This document shows, piece after piece, positions 40,685 through 46,499 of a stretch of 64,000 nt of DNA. The DNA is from Actinomycetota bacterium. Its GTDB lineage: Bacteria; Actinomycetota; Actinomycetes; Actinomycetales; Dermatophilaceae. Within the stretch, counting starts at the first letter, position 1. Each line of letters opens with the position of its first letter. The translations under genes and the position numbers were made by a program. The stretch spans positions 62,001 to 126,000 of the forward strand of contig JAIUNK010000009.1 of the NCBI GenBank assembly GCA_020161845.1. Direction: 5' to 3'. The notes under the pieces are model-generated. The model ran no database searches. It worked only from the letters and a program-made list of their open reading frames with translations, and had not been told where the DNA came from.

Positions 40685-41845
40685 TTACCGGAGCGTGGCC
40701 ACTGGCCTCGGCTGGCTGCGCCGACGACGCGCTTCGGGGTGGAAGTTGACCGGGGAATTGTCGAGGATCCGGCGGCACATCACCTCGAAGAACCGGGCCG
40801 GATCCAGGTCGGCGGGCACCTCGTCGCGACGCAGGCCCACCCGCGGGAGAGTGTCGATCTCAACCGCGGGTCGGCTCGGTGCCAGGAGGCCTTGCGGGGT
40901 GGCAACCCCGGGCGGCGCGGGCGGGGCCTCGGTCGGGCCCCCGCCCGGGTCCTCGAGCGGGCCCCCGCCCGGGCCCTCAGCCGAGCCCCCGCCCGGGGCT
41001 ATCGAGGCCGGCAGCTCGAACAGGCGTGGATCGTCGGACCAGTCCCCCTCCGCGGCGCTGCCGGCCTCGATGGGGCCGGCTGGCTCCTCCGGCGCTGGGT
41101 CGGCCGGTTCGTCGGCCGCGGCCAGATCGGGCAGGACGAGGGCGACCGCGTCGTACGCGTCCTCCTCCCGACCCAACTTGCCGAGCAGGTCGATCAGCCA
41201 CGCCGCAATGTCGGGTTCGGTCTCCAGCGCGACGGCGCTGAGCGCGTAGACGAACCCCAGCGCCGCCTGCGGGTGCCGCAACCGCAGATTCTTGGCGTCG
41301 CCGTAGCTCTCCTCGACGCGGTTGGCGGCGTTCTTTCCGAACGAGGAGTCCATCCGCTTCGTCGACACCATCAGCTCGGGGCCAGTCGCCCAGGAACTCA
41401 TCACGACGTCGACCTGTTTGACGTAGTTCTTGCCGAGCAGGTTGGCCGTGCCGGCGCCACCCTGCCCGCGGCGGATCCGTGCCCACAGTTCGGCCTGCTC
41501 CTTGCGGGGGAGCCGCTCGATGAACTCGGTGATCTCGACCGGCAGGACCCGCGGGGCGCTGGCCCGCGGCCAGACCCGGTCGGGGTGGAATCCGGCCCGA
41601 CGCAGTTCGTAGGCGACCCAGACGTCCAGGGCCAGGGCCGGCACGCCGGATTGGGACGTGGCCCGCAGGTGCACGGGGACGCCGAGCAGCCGTTCGAGGG
41701 TGTCGTCGTCGGGTTCGTACGCGGGGTGCGCTCGTCCGCCCGACCCCGTCTCGTCGCGGACCCGCCAGGGGTTGACGTCGCGCAGCGGCGCCGCGGCGAC
41801 AATGGCGTCGAAGTAGGCCCAGCCCAGGTCCCGCAGGTTCGCCAT
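40685..41845 (-). CDS. Putative PD-(D/E)XK-type nuclease partner of the methylase
   Basis: A 386-residue protein starting MANLRDLGWAYFDAIVAAA at the ATG at 41845 (7 nt after a TAGGGT box: leaderless). The centre reads NYVKQVDVVMSSWATGPELM then VSTKRMDSSFGKNAANRVEE. An Asp, 13 residues later a Glu and, 5 further, a Lys in the VDVVM/PELMVSTK strands resemble a nuclease active site, though the fold is not proven. A Glu/Asp/Pro/Gly-rich linker follows (about 270-320). The C-terminal VDLDPARFFEVM segment may be a second domain. It faces the methylase gene, 11 nt between stops. I recognise no named family. Confidence 0.6.
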   Translation of the reverse strand: MANLRDLGWAYFDAIVAAAPLRDVNPWRVRDETGSGGRAHPAYEPDDDTLERLLGVPVHLRATSQSGVPALALDVWVAYELRRAGFHPDRVWPRASAPRVLPVEITEFIERLPRKEQAELWARIRRGQGGAGTANLLGKNYVKQVDVVMSSWATGPELMVSTKRMDSSFGKNAANRVEESYGDAKNLRLRHPQAALGFVYALSAVALETEPDIAAWLIDLLGKLGREEDAYDAVALVLPDLAAADEPADPAPEEPAGPIEAGSAAEGDWSDDPRLFELPASIAPGGGSAEGPGGGPLEDPGGGPTEAPPAPPGVATPQGLLAPSRPAVEIDTLPRVGLRRDEVPADLDPARFFEVMCRRILDNSPVNFHPEARRRRSQPRPVATLR

Positions 41846-41852
41846 GGGCGCC

Positions 41853-41858
41853 ACCCTA
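41853..41858 (-). promoter_or_regulatory. -10 box of leaderless nuclease-like gene
   Basis: Minus-strand TAGGGT is followed by 7 nt and the ATG at 41845. No ribosome binding site. Confidence 0.55.
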
Positions 41859-41934
41859 TGTCGGTGTGCCGCAGTACCGTACGCCGCATGCGAGCGGCAC
41901 CCGACGTACGGCCTTGGCCCGGTGATCCCTGACC

Positions 41935-42345
41935 GTGGACGCCTTGCTGGACTTCCTCAATTGGGTTCGCCTGACGCTCGGCGGGTTCATGACCTCGGCC
42001 GGGTTCGGTGGCCTCATGGCTGGACTCGGCGTGCTGGTCGCGGTGCAGAAGAACATCAACGAGCGGCGTACGGTCCATGACAGCGCGGAACGCGAACGGT
42101 GGTGGAAGACGTTCGACTGGGTGGACAAGAACATCGACGAGCTCGACCCAGACACCTTCACGGGCGTCTTCCAGGAGCTATTGGACGCCTCGACCGTGCA
42201 GGGCCAGCGTGCGATCCTGGAGGGGCTGATGGCCAATTACCAGGCGCACACGGTCACCCGGGCCGAGGCTCGCCGCGAAGCGGCTCAGCACCGGCAAGAG
42301 CAGCAGTCGGCGCTGCTTCGGCGGCTGCGGCGCGAGCCGCGTTGA
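41935..42345 (+). CDS. Small protein with one membrane helix, unknown
   Basis: A 136-residue protein with a hydrophobic segment (TLGGFMTSAGFGGLMAGLGVLVAV, about 14-37) followed by a charged helical domain containing RERWWKTFDWVDKNIDEL and DPDTFTGVFQELLDASTVQ. The C-terminal 35 residues are Gln/Arg-rich. I see no family. The start is a GTG at 41935 with a poor ribosome binding site. It diverges from the nuclease-like gene and precedes the 63-residue gene by 20 nt on the same strand, so the two may form a small operon. Confidence 0.6.
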   Translation: MDALLDFLNWVRLTLGGFMTSAGFGGLMAGLGVLVAVQKNINERRTVHDSAERERWWKTFDWVDKNIDELDPDTFTGVFQELLDASTVQGQRAILEGLMANYQAHTVTRAEARREAAQHRQEQQSALLRRLRREPR

Positions 42346-42365
42346 GTGGTCGACAGGAGGGTGAC

Positions 42366-42557
42366 ATGGCGAAGAAGACGAAGAGGATCAACGGGGTCGC
42401 GTCGGGAACACCCCCCGCGGCCACCGGGTCTGCGACGGGCCATGTCGTCCGTTCGGCGGTCACGGGCCGCTTCGTGATCAGCGAGGAGCAGGCCAAGAAG
42501 CTCGAGGCGCTGAAGGCCGCCGCCCGGCAGCCGACGACCCTGCCGCACGGCTTCTGA
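42366..42557 (+). CDS. 63-residue conserved-looking protein
   Basis: ATG at 42366 with AGGAGG 5 nt upstream, a very good start. The product begins MAKKTKRING and has a Gly/Ala/Thr-rich stretch, then HVVRSAVTGRFVISEEQAK and a short charged helix. The VVRSAVTGRFV line matches a theme seen in many small actinobacterial and phage proteins of unknown role. It immediately follows the membrane protein at 41935. Confidence 0.7.
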   Translation: MAKKTKRINGVASGTPPAATGSATGHVVRSAVTGRFVISEEQAKKLEALKAAARQPTTLPHGF

Positions 42558-42589
42558 GGTCAGCGACTAGCGGTTCCCGGCCGCTGAGG

Positions 42590-43282
42590 TTAGCGAGCGG
42601 CGGTGGCCGGGTGCAGGTGTGCGTGGTCGCGGGTGTGCAGGTGATCGCGACCCTCGGCCGCGAGCGCCGGGTGCAGCCGGCCACCGTCGGCGGGCGGCGG
42701 GAACCGGAGGCCGGTGTCGTCCAGGTCGACCTCGATGTCGAACGCGCCCCCGGTGGGGTGAATGCGGAGCGTGCCCGCGTGCCGGGCCAGCGCCAGCGAG
42801 GCCGCGTTGTCGGTGGAGATCTCGGTGAGCAGGTGCGTGACGCCCGCCGGCCGAGCGGCGACCAGTCGCGGCACCAGTGCGGAGGCGATTCCCCGCCCCT
42901 GCCAGGCGTCCTTCACCGTGATCGCGATGTCGGCCGCATCCGGCACCTGTTCGTGACGCACGATCCGGCCGATCCCCGCCGGGGTCGGCTCGCCGTGGTC
43001 GTCGACGAAGACGATGAGCGCCACGTGGTCGAGGCCGTCCACGTCGTCGACCAGCGCGTCGAGCATCGCGGCGTTGAGATGGGGCACGCCGCCGAGGAAC
43101 CGGTGCCACTTCGAGGCATCGGAGAGGGTGTCGTACTCCCGGGCCAGGTCCGCGCGATCCTTGTGCTGCAGCGGCCCGACCCAGGCCGGCGTACCGTCGC
43201 GCAGCACGATCCGATCGTGCAGTTCCGCGGCTCGGCGCTGGTAGTGCCGGTGCTCGTCCTCGATGCTCAGCAGGGTGCTCAT
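42590..43282 (-). CDS. GNAT-family N-acetyltransferase
   Basis: A 230-residue protein of the GNAT fold: the first 60 residues are a helical extension, then VALIVFVDDHGEPTPAGIGRIV (central strands), DIAITVKDAWQGRGIASALV with the acetyl-CoA-binding Q/R-G-x-G-I/A motif, and LLTEISTDNAASLALARHAG. The ATG at 43282 is favoured, with AAAGGG 9 nt upstream; the ATG at 43291 almost touches that site. The C-terminal HLHTRDHAHLHPAT tail is His-rich. The substrate is unknown. Confidence 0.85.
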   Translation of the reverse strand: MSTLLSIEDEHRHYQRRAAELHDRIVLRDGTPAWVGPLQHKDRADLAREYDTLSDASKWHRFLGGVPHLNAAMLDALVDDVDGLDHVALIVFVDDHGEPTPAGIGRIVRHEQVPDAADIAITVKDAWQGRGIASALVPRLVAARPAGVTHLLTEISTDNAASLALARHAGTLRIHPTGGAFDIEVDLDDTGLRFPPPADGGRLHPALAAEGRDHLHTRDHAHLHPATAAR

Positions 43283-43489
43283 CGAGCTCATCCCTTTCGG
43301 CGGGTACGCCGGGTGGGGCGCGACGGTCTGTCGGCCCCTCGTCCGCGACGTTTCCGTACGTCAAGCGTACGGCGGGGTCGGCCTGCGGGATCCGGTCTCG
43401 TTGCTCACACCCGCTTCCGCCAGGGCGGTCCACCTGCGCCGTGTCGGCCAGAATCCCGGTGGGCCAGCTACTGGGGCGGTATTACCGGT

Positions 43490-43495
43490 TATACT
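43490..43495 (+). promoter_or_regulatory. -10 box of leaderless antitoxin transcript
   Basis: TATACT, near-ideal for a -10, lies 6 nt before the antitoxin ATG at 43502. GGTATTACCGGTTATACT contains overlapping inverted elements (TTACCGGTTAT) that could be an operator for the toxin-antitoxin complex. Confidence 0.6.
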
Positions 43496-43501
43496 TCGGC
43501 C

Positions 43502-43735
43502 ATGAAGACGGCGATATCCATACCGGACGAGGTCTACCGGGCCGCGGACCAGGCGGCCGAGCGGCTCGGCTGGAGTCGTTCACAGCTCTACACCCGGGCC
43601 GTCAGCGAGTTCCTGGAGCGGCAAGGCCAAGACCCCGTGACTTCCGCTCTGGATGCCCTGGCCGACGAGCTGAACAGCGTCGAGACGCCCGCCACCGGAC
43701 GCGCCTTGGTGGACTCGGGCGCGTGGGAGTGGTAG
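43502..43735 (+). CDS. Ribbon-helix-helix antitoxin (MazE/PemI-like)
   Basis: A 77-residue protein. MKTAISIPDEVYRAADQAAERL is a ribbon-helix-helix DNA-binding segment followed by SRSQLYTRAVSEFLERQ, and the C-terminal part is a tail likely to bind the toxin. It precedes the MazF gene with a 7-nt overlap and should repress the pair through DNA binding. The start is fixed by the -10 box 6 nt upstream. Confidence 0.88.
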   Translation: MKTAISIPDEVYRAADQAAERLGWSRSQLYTRAVSEFLERQGQDPVTSALDALADELNSVETPATGRALVDSGAWEW

Positions 43736-44070
43736 CCCGCGGGGAGATCTGGTGGGTCGACTTCGGCGATCCGCTGGGCTCGGAGCCCGGCTATGTGCGC
43801 CCCGCGCTTGTCGTGTCGTCGGATCGCTTCAACGGGTCACGGATTCGGACGGTCATCGTGTCGGCGGTGACGAGCAACGTTCGCCTGTCCGCCGCGCCGG
43901 GGAATGTCGAACTCGCGCGCGGGGTGGCGGGTCTGCCCAAGGACAGCGTCGTCAACGTCTCGCAAACGCTGGTGGTCGATCGCTCCCGGCTGGTGAGCCG
44001 CGTCGGCCAACTGCCGTCACATCACCTGCGTCGTGTCGACGACGGCCTTCGTCTGGTCCTGGCGCTGTAG
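43729..44070 (+). CDS. mazF: MazF/PemK-type mRNA interferase
   Basis: A 113-residue toxin. MVARGEIWWVDFGDPLGSEPG is the classic MazF N-terminus, followed by RPALVVSSDRFNGSRIRTVIV, the NVRLSAAPGNVEL strand, and VVNVSQTLVVDRSRLVSRVGQLP, with Ser/Thr and Arg at the catalytic positions. It cleaves mRNA at short sites in the family; the site here is unknown. The GTG at 43729 lies inside the antitoxin end, so expression is coupled. It ends 25 bp from the broken minus-strand gene. Confidence 0.92.
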   Translation: MVARGEIWWVDFGDPLGSEPGYVRPALVVSSDRFNGSRIRTVIVSAVTSNVRLSAAPGNVELARGVAGLPKDSVVNVSQTLVVDRSRLVSRVGQLPSHHLRRVDDGLRLVLAL

Positions 44071-44095
44071 GACGTCGTGGGTCTTCACGCGGCGG

Positions 44096-44331
44096 TCATC
44101 CCGACTCACGATGGCTCTCCGCCCAAAACCGGGTAACAGCCTCGAGGCCGGCCTCCGACTGGTGTGCCGTCTCGCTCGCCGGGTCGGGGACGAACTCCGC
44201 GACCCCGGGTGCTCTCGGCGCTGACCGCGACGGGCTTGTAGTGGACCGATACCTGCAGCGGCTGCGGGGTCGCTCACGGCGACTAGTGCGTCGATGGCTT
44301 GGCGCTGTGCCTGGCTGAGAGCGGGCGTCAC
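44096..44331 (-). pseudogene. Broken partner gene downstream of HTH-nucleotidyltransferase
   Basis: A GTG at 44331 overlaps the upstream stop (GTGA), as in an operon, and starts a plausible protein (MTPALSQAQRQAIDALVAVS). After about 25 residues the frame turns Arg/Pro-rich. Sensible sequence reappears in a different frame, reading VAEFVPDPASETAHQSEAGL then EAVTRFWAESHRESG and stopping at 44096. The total length, 236 nt, is not a multiple of three. So at least one frameshift separates the two coding halves. Similar partners of HTH-nucleotidyltransferase genes are short helical proteins, but the family cannot be assigned. Confidence 0.5.
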
Positions 44332-44909
44332 CAGGGCAGCTCCCCGATGAGCAGGACCGTGGGACTGGCGGCGACCTCGGTCACGAATGCCGTGCGCTTC
44401 CGTGTCTCGGCAGGGCTCAGGATGGTCGGGTTGACTGGCCTGCCGATCAGGTCCTGCACGGTGTCGCACGCGTCGTGGACGGCGTCGACGTCGGGTGCGC
44501 CGACGACCATGACGTCGACGTCTTGCGGCGGCGGGCCCGGGGCCCCGGTCAGGCGCGCGGCGAACGAGCCGTAGATGAACGCTGAGGTGATGCCCTCGAC
44601 CTGCCGGAGTGCCTCGGTGAGCAGGACCTTCGGGCCGGTGCTGACCAAGAGGATCTGTCGCAGCGGGTCGACGATCGGGCTGTTTGGATTGGCGCTCATC
44701 AGGCGAGAGCGGCCGACCTGACGCTCGCGCAGGATGCCGGCGTCGAGCAGCCGCTCAGCCTCCCGATGCACGGTGGCGTAGGCCAAATCGATGCGCTCGG
44801 CCAGGTCGGTGAGGCTGAGCTCGTCGCCGGTGAGAAGGAGCTCGGCGAGGAGGCGTGCTTGACCGCCCGATCGGAAGATCGGGGCGAGCAGCGGCGCCTC
44901 AGTTCTCAT
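44328..44909 (-). CDS. Winged-helix + minimal nucleotidyltransferase protein
   Basis: A 193-residue protein. Residues 1-85 are a winged helix (LTDLAERIDLAYATVHREAERLLDAGI, then RERQVGRSRLMSANP). Residues about 100-193 are a Pol-beta-like nucleotidyltransferase core: FIYGSFAARLTGAPG followed by QDVDVMVVGAPD, giving the GS...DxD metal site. Such proteins occur with HEPN-type toxins, where the nucleotidyltransferase modifies the partner. ATG at 44909 lies exactly 7 nt after a TAACCT box with a perfect -35 TTGACT, so the start is clear and leaderless. The next gene is broken, so this may now be an orphan. Confidence 0.8.
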   Translation of the reverse strand: MRTEAPLLAPIFRSGGQARLLAELLLTGDELSLTDLAERIDLAYATVHREAERLLDAGILRERQVGRSRLMSANPNSPIVDPLRQILLVSTGPKVLLTEALRQVEGITSAFIYGSFAARLTGAPGPPPQDVDVMVVGAPDVDAVHDACDTVQDLIGRPVNPTILSPAETRKRTAFVTEVAASPTVLLIGELPW

Positions 44910-44916
44910 ATGGTGG

Positions 44917-44945
44917 AGGTTATTATCGACCAAAGCGATAGTCAA
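44917..44945 (-). promoter_or_regulatory. Complete promoter of the HTH-nucleotidyltransferase gene
   Basis: On the minus strand: TTGACT at 44945-44940, 17-bp spacer, TAACCT at 44922-44917, then 7 nt to the ATG at 44909. Both hexamers and the spacing fit a housekeeping sigma factor, and the transcript would start at or next to the start codon. It is the clearest full promoter in the window. Confidence 0.8.
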
Positions 44946-45103
44946 CGTTCGCAGCCCTGTTACGGGAGGCCGGTCGCTGACGCCTCGCCGGGTGCCCTGT
45001 CAGCCCCGGCGCTCATCGTGAAGACGGTGCCAGAGCGACCGGACTTCGCGGGTGTATGAGGGCTGCGGGTGGCGGCTTGTCCCATGTCGCCGGAGATCAT
45101 GAT

Positions 45104-45180
<77 letters not shown>

Positions 45181-45313
45181 GGCTTGTCGCCGGGTGAACT
45201 CCCGTGGACAGCTGTCCGGGGAACCGGCGACGCCCCATGCTAGCGGATCGTCCAGACATCCTCCGAATCGGTCGGGCAGCTGGATCCGGGCGGGCGATGC
45301 GGCCGTTGACTGT

Positions 45314-45345
45314 GGCGAAAGGCGACGCCGGCACCGCCTTTCGCC
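45314..45345 (-). terminator. Hairpin after the metallophosphoesterase gene
   Basis: GGCGAAAGGCG (45314-45324) and CGCCTTTCGCC (45335-45345) pair perfectly (11 bp) around a 10-nt loop, starting 25 nt beyond the stop at 45370 on the minus strand. No T-run follows. Confidence 0.65.
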
Positions 45346-45369
45346 TCAGTTAAGGCCGAGTGGCCCGGC

Positions 45370-46299
45370 TCAGCGATCCCGCGGGGTCAGCGTCAGCAGC
45401 GTCGCCTCGGGGCGGCAGGCGAAGCGGATGGGCGCGTACGGCGAGGTGCCCAGCCCGGCCGACACGTGCAGCCACGCCGCGTCGGCGGGGGCCGCAGCAT
45501 CGGGCGCCCCGGCGGCCCCAGGCCACCAGCGGGACACGCCCTTGGCGCGCCGCGGGTCCAGGTCGCAGTTGGTGACCAGTGCCCCGTAGAAGGGCAGCGC
45601 CAGCTGCCCGCCGTGGGTGTGGCCGGCGATGATGAGGCCGGCCCCGTCGCGGGTCATCGCGTCGAGCACCCGCTGGTACGGCGCGTGCAGCACGCCCACC
45701 GTCAGGTCGGCCGCCGGATCGGCTGGCCCCGCGACGTCGCCATACCGGTCCAGCTTGATGTGGGGGTCGTCGACGCCCACCAGCTCCAGCTCCAGTCCGC
45801 CCACGGACAGCGGCGCGCGGGCGTTGTTGAGGTCCAGCCAGCCCTGCGAGCGCAGCCCGGCGACCAGCTCGGCGGTCGGCAACAGGGGGGTGTCAGGTTC
45901 GGCGTCGGCCTTGGTCAGGTACTTGGCGGGGTTCTTGAGCTTGGGCGAGTAGTAGTCGTTCGACCCCAGCACGAACGCGCCCGGCAGGTCCAGGAACGGC
46001 GACATCGCCTCCAGCAGCGGCACCACGGCGTCGGCGTGCGAGAGGTTGTCGCCGGTGTTCACCACGACGTCGGGCCGCAGCCGGGCCAGCTCCTTGATCC
46101 AGGCCACCTTGCGGCGCTGGGCCGGCATGAGGTGGATATCCGAGATCTGCAGCACCCGCAGCGGTGCAGCCCCGCGCGGCAGCACCGGGGCCGTCAACTC
46201 CCGCAGCACGAATGCGTTGCGCTCGATCAGCGAGGCGTAGGCGAGCGCCCCGGCGGTGGCGCCTGCCAGCGTCATAGCGGTCCTCGTCAGCGTCTTCAT
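45370..46299 (-). CDS. Membrane-anchored metallophosphoesterase (YaeI/YkuE-like)
   Basis: A 309-residue calcineurin-type phosphoesterase with an N-terminal anchor (MKTLTRTAMTLAGATAGALAYAS). The two-metal site is clear: LQISDIHL (Asp, His), VVNTGDNL (Asp), VLGSNDYY (Asn; usually GNHD), IIAGHTHGGQLALP (two His). The GSND variant is shared by close relatives acting on lipid A-like or UDP-sugar lipids, but the substrate is unknown. ATG at 46299 gives the family-like start; the open frame to 46416 begins with Gly-Ala repeats from a GC microsatellite and is rejected. It is divergent from mgtA. Confidence 0.88.
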   Translation of the reverse strand: MKTLTRTAMTLAGATAGALAYASLIERNAFVLRELTAPVLPRGAAPLRVLQISDIHLMPAQRRKVAWIKELARLRPDVVVNTGDNLSHADAVVPLLEAMSPFLDLPGAFVLGSNDYYSPKLKNPAKYLTKADAEPDTPLLPTAELVAGLRSQGWLDLNNARAPLSVGGLELELVGVDDPHIKLDRYGDVAGPADPAADLTVGVLHAPYQRVLDAMTRDGAGLIIAGHTHGGQLALPFYGALVTNCDLDPRRAKGVSRWWPGAAGAPDAAAPADAAWLHVSAGLGTSPYAPIRFACRPEATLLTLTPRDR

Positions 46300-46370
46300 T
46301 GCCGTCCATCGTCGCAGACCGGGCAGGCGACCAAGAACCGGCACCGACACAAGGGCACGCCGTACCGGCT

Positions 46371-46420
46371 GCCCCGCCGCCCCCGCCGCCCCCGCCGCCC
46401 CCGCCGCCCCCGCCACCCCG
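46371..46420. repeat. GCCGCCCCC microsatellite
   Basis: About five tandem copies of a 9-bp unit of the CCGCCGCCC type between the divergent metallophosphoesterase and mgtA genes, 70 nt upstream of the mgtA -10 box. It is a simple repeat that may vary in length between strains. Confidence 0.75.
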
Positions 46421-46487
46421 GCCCCCTGCGGTCTGCCGCCCCCGGCACCCGTAGACCTCCCCCCAGGGCGCGTCCAGGGCGGCGGCC

Positions 46488-46493
46488 TAGTCT
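46488..46493 (+). promoter_or_regulatory. -10 box of leaderless mgtA transcript
   Basis: TAGTCT is followed by 6 nt and the GTG of mgtA at 46500. A leaderless mgtA would lack the long Mg2+-sensing leader known from enterobacteria. Confidence 0.55.
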
Positions 46494-46499
46494 GGCTGC

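Noticed and set aside
44017-44469. Open frame of 150 codons opposite mazF and the broken gene
   Set aside because: It runs across the stop of the nucleotidyltransferase gene in a different frame and is Arg-rich; the data fit a frameshifted gene starting at 44331 better.
46371-46416. Gly-Ala N-terminus of the metallophosphoesterase
   Set aside because: It comes from the GCCGCCCCC microsatellite and precedes a good anchor peptide start at 46299.
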